Source: a virus. From it: DNA of 48,117 bases. The DNA is taken from positions 1 through 48,117 of the IMG/VR virus record IMGVR_UViG_3300048589_001596, one strand, 5' to 3'. Under the pieces are notes generated by a model. That model was not told where the DNA came from and did not search any database. It saw only the letters and a list, made by a program, of their open reading frames with translations. Positions 8,792 through 16,223 of the stretch are shown piece after piece (position 1 is the stretch's first letter; each line of letters begins with the position of its first letter). The position numbers and the translations under genes were made by a program.

Positions 8792-9394
8792 TGTCGTTCC
8801 AAGAACTCTCTTGTGTGAAAAAAGTTACAGCCAAATCGAGAGATATTAAAGTATCTGCATCTGACGAAGCAGATACTTTAATATCTGCCAGGGAACGCAC
8901 AACGCGTCTCGCAGCCAAAACACAGCGCGGTTGTCAAAGATATTTGAAGAGCGAATTTTTCGTACGTACATGAGCATCAAACACCTGATAATGCTGAGAT
9001 TGATCGTCAAGTTAAGTTTTAATTCCCTGTGTTTTCAAAAGCCTTTTTACAGAAAAAGAATTGCACGTGAGAACCAAATCTGTCCGCGAATGTTTCGTGA
9101 CGATTAACTTCATAATTTCTCGTCACTCCAGAAAACGGTGTGGGATTACGCCCATTTTTGATTTTTTCGTAGCGTTATTGATTTGAAAAATCCTTACGTT
9201 TCGCGGCTGTACCGAACAAGCATTTTTATCCAACTATCCTGAAACCGAATGGAATGTGCTGGTCCGCGACGGCAACCTACTTCACAAGCGATTTTGGTTA
9301 TTCTATTGTCGCTCTTGTCAGACAAACAAAACCGCCGGGCAGGGCGCAATCAAAGCTGACGATCCCCCTCGACCACTAACAGTGAGCTGATTTC
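8792..9394. other. Gene-poor region after the primase, candidate replication origin
   Basis: About 600 bases with no supportable gene. A 60-codon ORF begins at 8791 but lacks a ribosome site and runs through the large palindrome. The region contains the 18-bp inverted repeat at 8841-8886, a weaker repeat with arms GTGACGA (9097-9103) and TCGTCAC (9120-9126), and a TTATCCA near 9227 resembling part of a DnaA box. The position beside the primase and the palindromes suggest an origin, which is inference. Confidence 0.35.
8841..8886. repeat. Perfect 18-bp inverted repeat (large hairpin)
   Basis: AGATATTAAAGTATCTGC (8841-8858), ten-base loop ATCTGACGAA, then the exact reverse complement (8869-8886). 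No T-run follows, so it is not a standard terminator. It could be an origin hairpin, a double operator (AGATAC/GTATCT halves are shared with 6307-6330) or an RNA structure. Confidence 0.8.
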
Positions 9395-9967
9395 ATGATG
9401 AGTGCAGTTTATGTCGATGTTCTTCCCACGGATGCCAAGTTTCCCGAGAACCAGTCTGTGATGATCGTCATTGTCGATGGCGAGGACGGATTGATCATGA
9501 ACCAGGTTGAAAACCTCTTCGCCCTGTCGCAGTTCGACGTGCGCCGGGTACTCGCTGACAGTCACGTTTCTCATCGAAAGCTCACCGGAACATCCCTTCG
9601 CACCCTTCAGGAGGAAGGTCTCGTAAGTCATAAGGCGAAGCAGGTCACCTTCATTCCCCGCGAGTCGCTGCGTGTCCTCCTGGAGTTCATCGGCACCGTC
9701 GAGGGTCGTCAGTTTTTTCGCAAGATCTGGCCTGAACACCACAAGCCCAGAACGGAACCCAAAATGCCCCGCCAAAGCTTTCGGACTTCCGTCGTCCGGA
9801 CCATCAGAAAGCTCGTCGAGGAACGTCATCAGATGCGCCAGGAACTCGATGAGATGCGGAGGATCGTCGAAGACATCATGCGCACAGATATGTGCTCGAT
9901 GACGATGCTCATGGCGCAGGCCAAAGGCAAGGACAAGATTCCTGCCCTTGCGGAGAATCCTGAGTAA
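9395..9967 (+). CDS. Phage protein of unknown function, paralogue of 15203-15544
   Basis: 190 residues. Residues about 20-110 align with the protein at 15203-15544: both have an I-V-V/I-V-D-G segment, then GL, a helical stretch, a Leu-x-x-x-G-(I/L)-V turn and F-(I/L)-P. This looks like a small DNA-binding or antirepressor-type domain, but I cannot name it. The C-terminal part adds a helical, Arg/Met-rich region absent from the paralogue. It precedes the exonuclease by three bases, so it belongs to the recombination operon. The start (ATG ATG) has no strong ribosome site. Confidence 0.6.
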   Translation: MMSAVYVDVLPTDAKFPENQSVMIVIVDGEDGLIMNQVENLFALSQFDVRRVLADSHVSHRKLTGTSLRTLQEEGLVSHKAKQVTFIPRESLRVLLEFIGTVEGRQFFRKIWPEHHKPRTEPKMPRQSFRTSVVRTIRKLVEERHQMRQELDEMRRIVEDIMRTDMCSMTMLMAQAKGKDKIPALAENPE

Positions 9968-9970
9968 TCA

Positions 9971-10297
9971 ATGACTGACATCGCACCTTCGGCTGATGGG
10001 CCGCATTTTGCAGCCCCTAATAGCCTTGCGCCTGGAATTTACAGGGACCTTGACATCGATGATTACCATAACTGCGGTGGAATTTCAAAAACAGGTCTTT
10101 GCATCCTTGATGTCGCGCCGAAAGCGTATCTGGAATTCGTCAAAGGCAACCGACGTCCTGACACCAAGGCCCTCAGAATCGGGAAAGCATTCCACGCGAT
10201 GCTTGATGGCACCTTTGACGAAAAATACGCGATTGGTCCGGAAGTCAAATCTCGCAGCGAAAAGCCCTGGAAGGATTTTGAAGCAAAGTATGCGTAA
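9971..10297 (+). CDS. RecE/DUF3799-type PD-(D/E)XK exonuclease, N-terminal part
   Basis: 108 residues ending in TAA at 10295. The sequence (ISKTGLCILDVAPKAYLEF, then ALRIGKAFHAMLDG) matches the start of phage exonuclease VIII-like nucleases, which resect double-strand ends for recombination. The catalytic core is in the next ORF, in the +1 frame, overlapping by eight bases. Together they make one complete domain with nothing obviously missing between DFEAKY and RKTCLKPSEV. Either the enzyme is made from two chains, a +1 frameshift joins them, or the gene is broken by an indel. Confidence 0.7.
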   Translation: MTDIAPSADGPHFAAPNSLAPGIYRDLDIDDYHNCGGISKTGLCILDVAPKAYLEFVKGNRRPDTKALRIGKAFHAMLDGTFDEKYAIGPEVKSRSEKPWKDFEAKYA

Positions 10298-10868
10298 GAC
10301 CTGTTTAAAACCTTCTGAAGTCGCAGAAGCTCGCGCGATCGCCAGTGCAATTCAGGAGCTGTCCGCCTATAAGGAAATGGTGGCAGAGCCCACGATTGCT
10401 GAGGTCACCTTCTGCTGGAACGATTTGGAATTTGACCTTCCCTGTAAAGTGCGGCCTGATCTCACCACCCTGAGCTATCTTACGATCGGCGATTTCAAGA
10501 GCGCAGCGAACCCAACTCATGGCGCGTTCCAGGCAGCAGCCTATCGCTACCACTATTACGTATCAGCGGCTTTCACTTTCGATGGCGTTTACGCCGTCAC
10601 AGGTATTAAGCCCCGCCGTTACCTATATCTCGTTGGCCAATCCACTTCTCCACACTTGGCCGCTGCTTACGAAGTTACGGAGGACGAACTCGCGCTCGGT
10701 CGTGCGTTTGTCCGCCGTAATCTTCGGCGGCTGCGTGAGTGTCTGGACAGCGGACAGTGGCCAGGACTTCCCGACGCAATTACTCCCCTTGGCCTTCCGC
10801 CGTGGGTTGAAGTTGGTGATGACCCCGATGATTTCTCGAAGATCTCTGACGGCAATTGGTGGGAGTAA
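10290..10868 (+). CDS. RecE/DUF3799-type PD-(D/E)XK exonuclease, C-terminal catalytic part
   Basis: 192 residues from the ATG at 10290, inside the end of the previous ORF (ATGCGTAA overlap). It carries the nuclease residues: the Glu of AEVTF, the Asp of KVRPDL and the D-x-K of IGDFKSA, then a helix with Gln/Tyr (AAAYRYHYYVSAAF). Family members are usually single chains of about 280-330 residues, close to the sum of the two ORFs. The next gene (Sak4-like ATPase) starts two bases after the stop. Whether the product is active alone cannot be told. Confidence 0.7.
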   Translation: MRKTCLKPSEVAEARAIASAIQELSAYKEMVAEPTIAEVTFCWNDLEFDLPCKVRPDLTTLSYLTIGDFKSAANPTHGAFQAAAYRYHYYVSAAFTFDGVYAVTGIKPRRYLYLVGQSTSPHLAAAYEVTEDELALGRAFVRRNLRRLRECLDSGQWPGLPDAITPLGLPPWVEVGDDPDDFSKISDGNWWE

Positions 10869-10870
10869 GC

Positions 10871-11554
10871 ATGGAACGGATATTCGCGAAGGTTGCTATA
10901 GGTGGTGGGCAGGGCTGCGGCAAGACCTCAGCGGCATTGGTGTTGGCGAGCGCATTGACCCCGTCCTGGGACAAGGTGACTCTCATCGATGCCACGGGAC
11001 AAGGTCCAAAGCTTTTAGGGCACCCCTCGCTCGGCCCGTTTAAACTGGATTCGCTTGCGGGTGACGGTGACTTTGCCAATCCCGCGCAGTGGATCGCAGC
11101 ACTGAAACGTGCAGTCCAGTCTGGGGCCGAGATAGTGGTGATCGATACTGCCAGCGACGAGTGGGACTGGTGCCTGCAGCAAAAGGATAAACTCGGCGGC
11201 GGCTTTCCGGTTTGGAGACAGATTACACCGGAGCACAACCGTTTCGTGCGCGCAATCATGAGGTCCCCTCTCCACGTTATCAGCATTCTGCGTCGTAAGG
11301 AGAAATTCCGAATGTCCAACGATCCCAGCAAAAAATCCGAGATTGTCAGTCTTGGAATGCGATCGGAAATGCGCGGAGGCTTCGAGCGAGGAATGGACGT
11401 GGTAATTGGCCTGGATGCCAGCTTCGCAGCACGCATCGAGTTTGACAAGACCGGAAAGTTTGAAAGAAGCGGGGCTCCAATTCCCGTTCGAGAGATCGGA
11501 TCAAAAATATCGGACTGGACACAAGGAGCGAAGGTCGATGGCGAGCGTAAATAA
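10871..11554 (+). CDS. Sak4-like phage recombination ATPase (RecA-fold)
   Basis: 227 residues from the ATG at 10871, with GGGAG five bases upstream. A Walker A motif [10 protein letters not shown] lies at residues 9-18 and a Walker B-like [12 protein letters not shown] near residue 95. Length and layout fit the phage AAA/Sak4 family, which anneals or exchanges single-stranded DNA together with SSB. It lies between the exonuclease and ssb, and its 3' end overlaps the ssb start, so the three form a recombination set. Sak4 assignment is by motif and context. Confidence 0.75.
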   Translation: MERIFAKVAIGGGQGCGKTSAALVLASALTPSWDKVTLIDATGQGPKLLGHPSLGPFKLDSLAGDGDFANPAQWIAALKRAVQSGAEIVVIDTASDEWDWCLQQKDKLGGGFPVWRQITPEHNRFVRAIMRSPLHVISILRRKEKFRMSNDPSKKSEIVSLGMRSEMRGGFERGMDVVIGLDASFAARIEFDKTGKFERSGAPIPVREIGSKISDWTQGAKVDGERK

Positions 11555-11978
11555 AGTCATTCTGGTCGGCAACCTGGGCAAAGATCCAGAACTCCGCCAT
11601 ACGCAGAGCGGGATCGCAGTCTGCACTTTCAGTCTGGCTACCACGGATCACTGGACAGACCAGCAGGGTCAGCGGCATGAAAAAACCGAATGGCACCGTA
11701 TCCAGACCTGGAAAAAGCAGGCTGAGAACTGCGCAAAGTATCTACGCAAGGGAAGCTCTGCCTATGTCGAGGGACGGCTGCAGACACGCTCCTGGGATGA
11801 CCAGTCAGGGCAAAAGCGTTACTCCACAGACATCGTCGCTGAGAGCGTTAAATTCCTCAGCCAGGCGCAGGGTAGGGAAGGAAAAGCCTATCCACCGCAG
11901 AACGCAGCTCCACCTGTAGCTGACAATTCATATGACAACTACGGATCGTCTGGAAGCCTTGATGATGTGCCGTTCTGA
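11538..11978 (+). CDS. ssb: Single-stranded DNA-binding protein
   Basis: 146 residues from the ATG at 11538 (AAGGAGCGAAGG upstream). The OB-fold begins [20 protein letters not shown], contains the FSLATTDHW and EWHRIQTW segments, and ends at about residue 110; a flexible tail closes with the acidic tip DDVPF that recruits partner proteins. It binds single-stranded DNA in replication and recombination. It overlaps the Sak4-like gene by 17 bases, and its TGA provides part of the ribosome site for rusA. Confidence 0.95.
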   Translation: MASVNKVILVGNLGKDPELRHTQSGIAVCTFSLATTDHWTDQQGQRHEKTEWHRIQTWKKQAENCAKYLRKGSSAYVEGRLQTRSWDDQSGQKRYSTDIVAESVKFLSQAQGREGKAYPPQNAAPPVADNSYDNYGSSGSLDDVPF

Positions 11979-11987
11979 GGCAGACAC

Positions 11988-12377
11988 CTGATTCTGAATT
12001 TTACGATACCAATCGAACCAAAGGGTAAGAAGGAAGCAAGGCGAAAGCGAAATGGCCACACCTACAAGGACCCCGAAACGCGGGAGTATATGGATGCTAT
12101 TGCCCAAATTGTTCGTGCGCAGTATCGAGGGCCGCCCCTGGATATCCCTCTCAAGGTGGAGTACCGCTGCTATCGATCCCGACCAAAGTCGGCTGGAAAA
12201 AGCATTTACGCAGCAACCAGACCAGACTGGGACAACTACGCCAAGGCCCTTGGCGATGCCCTCCAGGGAATCCTCTGGACTGAGGATTCTCGCATCGCGG
12301 ACGGACGTGTTCTGAAACTATATGCAGAGGATGATGTTCCTCGCATCGAAATAACGGTGTCCAGACTGGACCATTAA
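11988..12377 (+). CDS. rusA: RusA-type Holliday junction resolvase
   Basis: About 129 residues if started at the CTG at 11988, seven bases after GAGG; the frame is open from the ssb stop with no ATG/GTG/TTG until 12090. The extra N-terminus (LNFTIPIEPKGKKEARR) matches the beginning of RusA proteins, supporting the early start. The catalytic pattern is present: PDWDNYAKALGDAL followed by WTEDSRIAD. RusA cuts four-way junctions, here presumably to resolve phage recombination or replication intermediates before packaging. Confidence 0.85.
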   Translation: MILNFTIPIEPKGKKEARRKRNGHTYKDPETREYMDAIAQIVRAQYRGPPLDIPLKVEYRCYRSRPKSAGKSIYAATRPDWDNYAKALGDALQGILWTEDSRIADGRVLKLYAEDDVPRIEITVSRLDH

Positions 12378-12391
12378 TAGAGGATGACTCC

Positions 12392-12844
12392 ATGCAGTTC
12401 GATTCGATCTTTAACCAGATGCTAACCAAGGACCTGAATACCGAGGTCAGCGAAATGCTTTCAAAAGCTTTGGATAGTGCAATTGCACAATCGAAAGCAC
12501 AGCGCATGAAAGCGCGAGAATCTATCGAGCGCATTGTCAACTTGGATGATAAAAAAATTCCAATTGAGGAAGCCGCTTTGATGATGGGCGTTTCCGTTTA
12601 CGCTCTAAAGAATCTGATTGTCAATGAAGGCATTCCCTATGCTGACACATGTGGCTATTTGCGCAACCGTCCAGGCTCGCGTTTGAGCGAAAATCATCAC
12701 CCAAAGGCAAATCCTGCGGCGATTGGTCAGCGTGAAATGATGATCCTGACCTCTGCAATTAAAACCCCTGAGTGCCGGGAAATCATGGATGTAGTCCGTG
12801 AAATCAGCGCTTCGATTCTTTTGAGAAAATTTTTTGGCCTTTGA
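12392..12844 (+). CDS. Phage protein with a possible HTH segment, unknown function
   Basis: 150 residues, ATG with AGAGGA upstream. A segment at about residues 55-85 (IPIEEAALMMGVSVYALKNLI) reads as a helix-turn-helix, suggesting DNA binding. The N-terminal 50 residues are helical and charged. The gene lies between rusA and the putative lysis genes in the same operon. It could be a late-transcription antiterminator or regulator by position, but no family is recognised. Confidence 0.55.
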   Translation: MQFDSIFNQMLTKDLNTEVSEMLSKALDSAIAQSKAQRMKARESIERIVNLDDKKIPIEEAALMMGVSVYALKNLIVNEGIPYADTCGYLRNRPGSRLSENHHPKANPAAIGQREMMILTSAIKTPECREIMDVVREISASILLRKFFGL

Positions 12845-12845
12845 T

Positions 12846-13115
12846 ATGAATATTGATCTGCTCCAGTCACTTGCTGTCGGGGCTTCGGGCGGAATCCCGA
12901 CAACTGTTCTTCTCGTTCAGATAATGAAAGGCCTCGGAAAAAACCTGAACGATTTGAAGGACAAGCTGGATGCATTTTCGTCGCGACTGCAGAAACTCGA
13001 AGTCGCCTTTGAAGTTCATTTTCAAAGCGAAATCAAACGGCTTTCTGAGCAGCAGACGCGGTTGGAAGCAAAAATTCTTGCACTCGAAACAGTCGTCAAC
13101 CGACTGTCAGTATAA
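12846..13115 (+). CDS. Small membrane-anchored coiled-coil protein, candidate holin or spanin-like
   Basis: 89 residues from the ATG at 12846, one base after the preceding stop; a TTG at 12834 is an alternative. Residues 5-28 are hydrophobic with Gly (SLAVGASGGIPTTVLLVQIM) and could span the membrane once; the rest is a heptad-rich coiled coil. Its place three genes before the results of the endolysin operon suggests a lysis role, as a holin or spanin-like component. That is inference from topology and position only. Confidence 0.45.
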   Translation: MNIDLLQSLAVGASGGIPTTVLLVQIMKGLGKNLNDLKDKLDAFSSRLQKLEVAFEVHFQSEIKRLSEQQTRLEAKILALETVVNRLSV

Positions 13116-13145
13116 CAGCCCCAAGGGGCACATAAGGATTGGTTC

Positions 13146-13463
13146 ATGTTAAAGAACAAATTGGCAGGCAGTGAGTATTTCAAGATCGTCGGGCTCATCC
13201 GGACTCTGGTCAAGCAGAGCCTTCGGGAATTGACAGGCGACGGCCTTTCCTGGAGCGATGTCGTTAAATTTCTGAAGTCTCAGGAATTTCAAGTTCAGAT
13301 CCTGGAGATCCTGGGCGGCTTCCTTGCGGACAACGATTCAGAGCACCTCTCGCAATCTGCACCGCTCGACGTGGCTTCGGCATCCTTGCGGGCAGCCGAT
13401 CAAATCGTTCAGCGTTTCAAAGCCCAGCGGGCAAACGCACCACTGGAGCCTAACGCCGCTTGA
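13146..13463 (+). CDS. Small phage protein of unknown function in the lysis cluster
   Basis: 105 residues, with AAGGA seven bases before the ATG. The N-terminal half is basic and helical; there is no clear membrane span or known motif. Its stop overlaps the TTG start of the endolysin gene, so translation of the two is coupled. It may assist lysis, but nothing in the sequence proves it. Confidence 0.5.
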   Translation: MLKNKLAGSEYFKIVGLIRTLVKQSLRELTGDGLSWSDVVKFLKSQEFQVQILEILGGFLADNDSEHLSQSAPLDVASASLRAADQIVQRFKAQRANAPLEPNAA

Positions 13464-13954
13464 AGTTTGAAGATGCAGTCGAAGTGATTTTGGATATTGA
13501 GGGCGGACTTGTGAACCATCCGGACGATCCTGGGCTACTTACCAAGTGGGGAATCTCGCTTCGTTCGTTTCCTGAGCTTGGAATGGATGGAATCATCAAT
13601 CTTACGAGAGGTGATGCCGCTCGGATTTACCGGGAACATTACTGGTCCAAGGTCTGCTACAAGATGCCAGAATTTCTTCGACTCGCAGTCTTCGATGCCG
13701 CGGTGCATCACGGGCCGGTACAGGCAATCAGACTTCTGCAGAGGGGTTTAAATAAAGTCCAGGCAGGGCTCAAGGTTGATGGCATTGCCGGACCACGGAC
13801 ACTGCAGGCAATCAATCGCGGAAAGCCGCGGGAAGTTCTTGTTCAAATGCTCCGCGAAAGACAAAGGTTTCTGGCCGCCCTTTCAAACTATCGAGTTTTT
13901 CAGGAAGGCTGGGAAAAGCGAGTGCTCACAATTGCCATTCAATCTGCTGTTTAG
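13460..13954 (+). CDS. Phage endolysin, glycoside hydrolase family 108 with peptidoglycan-binding end
   Basis: 164 residues, TTG start overlapping the previous stop. The motif EGGLVNHPDDPG near residue 12 contains the catalytic Glu of GH108, and TKWGIS follows as in the family. The middle holds YREHYW and FDAAVHHG; the C-terminus (VDGIAGPRTLQAI) is a type-3 peptidoglycan-binding segment. It has no signal peptide, so release depends on a holin. It cuts peptidoglycan glycan strands at the end of infection. Its place among early genes, away from the tail, is unusual for lambda- or P2-like phages. Confidence 0.9.
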   Translation: MKFEDAVEVILDIEGGLVNHPDDPGLLTKWGISLRSFPELGMDGIINLTRGDAARIYREHYWSKVCYKMPEFLRLAVFDAAVHHGPVQAIRLLQRGLNKVQAGLKVDGIAGPRTLQAINRGKPREVLVQMLRERQRFLAALSNYRVFQEGWEKRVLTIAIQSAV

Positions 13955-13962
13955 GATGTATT

Positions 13963-14268
13963 ATGCTTGCTTTTCATGTTCTGCTGACAAAGACCCGTGA
14001 GGCTCATGGATTGAGCGTCCCCGAACTCGCACAAATTTCAGGATTCGATGGGAGTTCGATTTATGGGTATGAGATAGGTTACGGAAATTTTCGCAAAAAC
14101 AAGAAAGGGACCAAGCCACCTAATGGTGAAGATCTGAAAGCTTTGTGTAAGGCTATGGGCGCAACGCCCGTCGAAACGCAGCAGCTCCTTCAAGCAGCAT
14201 TCGACTTCCACAAAAAGCTGGTTCTCGACCGATACCAGAGCTGCGACGTGAAATGGTGGCATGAATAA
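13963..14268 (+). CDS. Xre-family HTH protein
   Basis: 101 residues, with AGGA six bases before the ATG. The N-terminal 70 residues fit a Cro/C1-type helix-turn-helix (LLTKTREAHGLSVPELAQIS followed by SSIYGYEIG and a variable loop, then LKALCKAMG). A short acidic/aromatic tail ends in KWWHE. It overlaps the next gene by eight bases. It could be a Cro-like or late regulator of the phage. Confidence 0.75.
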   Translation: MLAFHVLLTKTREAHGLSVPELAQISGFDGSSIYGYEIGYGNFRKNKKGTKPPNGEDLKALCKAMGATPVETQQLLQAAFDFHKKLVLDRYQSCDVKWWHE

Positions 14269-14794
14269 ATCGAAAACTATTGCGCCGGACCTCAAGGCGG
14301 TCAGGGATGCGACGGAATTTGAAATCCTCCGTGCTCTGACCAGGACTGCCCGGGACGCAGTTCAAAAGATCAAAGAGGATCTGCCGCGTAAGTTTGTTCT
14401 TCGCCGGCAGTGGGTGATCAAGGGGATTCGCTTTGATGCGGCAAGCAGAGCGAACCCCATCGCCCGCGTCTTCTCGATAGACCCATATATGCTCAAGCAG
14501 GAGGATGGGGAGGACTACTCGCCATCCGGTAAGCATGTTGCGATACCTGTGGATGCTCGGCCCAATGCCCGTGCTTCCATTCCTCGTGGGATGTTCCCAA
14601 GGAATCTGCTGAATCGCCGCGATGTTTTTAAAGACGAACTGCAGGGTACAGGGGAAGCCATCTTTCAGCGCCGGAAGACAGGGATCAAAATCCTCTATTT
14701 GCTTCGGCCCCGAAAGCATACCAAGCCCCGCTGGGAATTTGCTCAGACAGCCGAACAAATCGTCGAGAAGCGGTTTCCGCAAAACCTTCGATAG
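14261..14794 (+). CDS. Phage protein of unknown function, possibly structural
   Basis: 177 residues. The first 45 are helical; residues 45-100 show a pattern (FVLRRQWVIKGIRF, then FSIDPYMLKQEDG) also seen in small head-tail or neck-type phage proteins that have a R-x-W...I-R and Q-E-x-G core. This similarity is from memory of the pattern only. The C-terminus is basic. It lies between a Xre regulator and small unknown genes, outside the structural clusters, so a structural role is doubtful. Confidence 0.5.
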   Translation: MNKSKTIAPDLKAVRDATEFEILRALTRTARDAVQKIKEDLPRKFVLRRQWVIKGIRFDAASRANPIARVFSIDPYMLKQEDGEDYSPSGKHVAIPVDARPNARASIPRGMFPRNLLNRRDVFKDELQGTGEAIFQRRKTGIKILYLLRPRKHTKPRWEFAQTAEQIVEKRFPQNLR

Positions 14795-14852
14795 AGCCAG
14801 AGCCCAGTTTCGGAAGGCTGCCTCTGCATTATTATGCCATAAGGACACAATC

Positions 14853-15209
14853 ATGCAAACGACCAACCTTGACACCAAACTCAGGAACTCCCATCTTAGG
14901 CTTCGTGAAAGACTGGCGCGACGGAAGTTAAGAGAACAAGCGACTTGCCAGGAAGAGATAGAACGGGTTTCCGGGTGGTATACGACCAGGGCTGCCCAGG
15001 CACATTTCCAGCCTCTGCAAGGCATGAGCCTTAAAAGCCTTTCCAGCTACCTGAATCGGATGAGAAAGCTCATGGGTCACGAGAGGCGGCGAATGCCCTC
15101 CTCTGGACAGGGCCTCGGGATACTAACCTATCGACTCGAAGTTGTGGAAGCCGTCGTCAGGGAAGTTCTGACGCGAGCTTTACCGTCGAATGTGGAATCA
15201 ACATGGTAA
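14853..15209 (+). CDS. Small basic phage protein of unknown function
   Basis: 118 residues from the ATG at 14853, with AAGGA seven bases upstream; longer in-frame starts lack such a site. The product is strongly basic and helical (RLRERLARRKLREQA; RMRKLMGHERRRM), suggesting nucleic-acid contact. Its stop overlaps the start of the next gene by seven bases. No family recognised. Confidence 0.5.
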   Translation: MQTTNLDTKLRNSHLRLRERLARRKLREQATCQEEIERVSGWYTTRAAQAHFQPLQGMSLKSLSSYLNRMRKLMGHERRRMPSSGQGLGILTYRLEVVEAVVREVLTRALPSNVESTW

Positions 15210-15544
15210 CTGTTCTTGATAAGTCATTGGAAAATTCAGCAGGTTTGCGGACGCCTTTGATTGTCGTCGATGGTCGGGTTGGCCTTATGCAGACCCAATT
15301 CACAGCACTGGTTGAGATTACCCCGATCAGGATGTCCAATTTTCTGCGGGATCTTAACCTTGAACGTCAGTGCATTGGCAGATCAGACGCCAAAGTATTG
15401 AAAAAATTTGGTATTGTTAAGCTTCACGGAAAAGGAAATTTTCTTCCGCTCCAAACCATTCAAGCGATACTGCAGGAGCTGGATTCTGATGCCGCAAAAA
15501 AAGTTCGACATCAGATAGATAGCGAGACGGCACATTCAGCTTAG
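15203..15544 (+). CDS. Phage protein of unknown function, paralogue of 9395-9967
   Basis: 113 residues that cover the domain shared with the protein at 9395-9967: LIVVDGRVGL, a helical stretch with FLRDLNL, KKFGIVKL, then NFLPLQTIQAIL. The C-terminal extension of the larger copy is missing. It is the last rightward gene before the leftward cassette. Two copies flanking the early region suggest a duplicated regulator with two target sets. Confidence 0.55.
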   Translation: MVTVLDKSLENSAGLRTPLIVVDGRVGLMQTQFTALVEITPIRMSNFLRDLNLERQCIGRSDAKVLKKFGIVKLHGKGNFLPLQTIQAILQELDSDAAKKVRHQIDSETAHSA

Positions 15545-15547
15545 AAC

Positions 15548-15703
15548 TTAAACTTCAGCAAGCTCTTGACCTATTTGCTGCTCAATGTCAGCAATGCGAT
15601 TCCATTTATCCTGAATTTCTTCACTGGATAAGCCCTCTGGGCCTTTTTCCAGTTCCTTGAATATTCGATATGCTTCACCATAGAGTTCAAATCTTTGGTC
15701 CAT
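15548..15703 (-). CDS. Small acidic protein of unknown function
   Basis: 51 residues if started at the ATG at 15703 (MDQRFELYGEAYRIF); a GTG a few codons upstream is possible. The longer frame to 15772 runs through a hairpin (TGCTTCGC at 15750-15757 with GCGAAGCA at 15764-15771) and gives an implausible Cys/Arg-rich start. The product is helical and Glu-rich. It converges with the gene at 15203-15544, and is the last member of the leftward P63C cassette. Confidence 0.45.
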   Translation of the reverse strand: MDQRFELYGEAYRIFKELEKGPEGLSSEEIQDKWNRIADIEQQIGQELAEV

Positions 15704-15810
15704 TTCTGAAGTCACTTTAATTCTCTGTATTTGGGTTCGTCTGCAACAGTGCTTCGCACAACAGCGAAGCAATTAACGATTGCTATATGGTTATTCAATT
15801 TGAGACAAAA

Positions 15811-15826
15811 AGTATAGGTTTATACT
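15811..15826. promoter_or_regulatory. Short palindrome in the leftward cassette
   Basis: AGTATA, spacer GGTT, TATACT: perfect 6-bp arms, about 110 bases upstream of the small leftward gene at 15703. It may be an operator. The surrounding 15772-15967 has no other supported gene. Confidence 0.35.
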
Positions 15827-15967
15827 ATTCAGGATGGAAAATTCTCCGCCGTTGAAAATAAATTTCCGTATATTTTTCTCTGTCTATCTTCCTCTCAGAA
15901 GCCATTGAAAATACGCGGATATGTCTTGAAGGTCGATTCGACTATCGACCGGCGCGGGCTTCTGACA

Positions 15968-16135
15968 TCATAATTCAACGGGCTTGATGTATTCCCTGAT
16001 TTCGGAGAATTGCCGAAATCCTCCGGATGATGCCCGCGTGATATATCGGATAAGGCTCTGGAATTCTTCCTCGCCAAGCTGTTCCAACATCGCTTCAAGA
16101 TCGTCCAGAATTTTTTCTATGGCTTGTATGGTCAT
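15968..16135 (-). CDS. Small acidic protein (55 residues) of unknown function
   Basis: A 55-codon ORF preceded by a near-ideal ribosome site (AAGGAGG, six bases before the ATG at 16135), which makes it a real gene despite its size. The product begins MTIQAIEKILDDLEAML, is helical and acidic, and ends EYIKPVEL. It lies 89 bases after the P63C gene in the same direction. Its ribosome site falls at the base of a hairpin (16145-16187), suggesting regulated translation. Small acidic proteins next to larger partners can be inhibitors or antitoxins, but that is not shown here. Confidence 0.65.
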   Translation of the reverse strand: MTIQAIEKILDDLEAMLEQLGEEEFQSLIRYITRASSGGFRQFSEIREYIKPVEL

Positions 16136-16141
16136 TGTCTG

Positions 16142-16187
16142 CCTCCTTGGAGGGAACCTTAGCGGTTCGCTGAGTCGATTCCCAAGG
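16142..16187 (-). promoter_or_regulatory. Leader hairpin overlapping a ribosome site
   Basis: On the minus strand CCTTGGGAA pairs with TTCCCTCCAAGG with a small bulge, and an inner AGCG/CGCT stem closes the loop. The AAGGAGG ribosome site of the 55-residue gene begins within the 3' arm, so folding would partly hide it. Confidence 0.4.
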
Positions 16188-16223
16188 ACATGATCTGAAC
16201 ACCGATATCTGTGTCAAAATGAA

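Noticed and set aside
8791-8973. 60-codon ORF directly after the primase
   Set aside because: It runs through the perfect 18-bp inverted repeat, has no ribosome site and no recognisable product; the repeat explains the region better.
15750-15771. Hairpin TGCTTCGC/GCGAAGCA as a terminator
   Set aside because: No T-run on either strand; it lies at the 5' side of a small leftward gene and was used only to argue for the later start codon.
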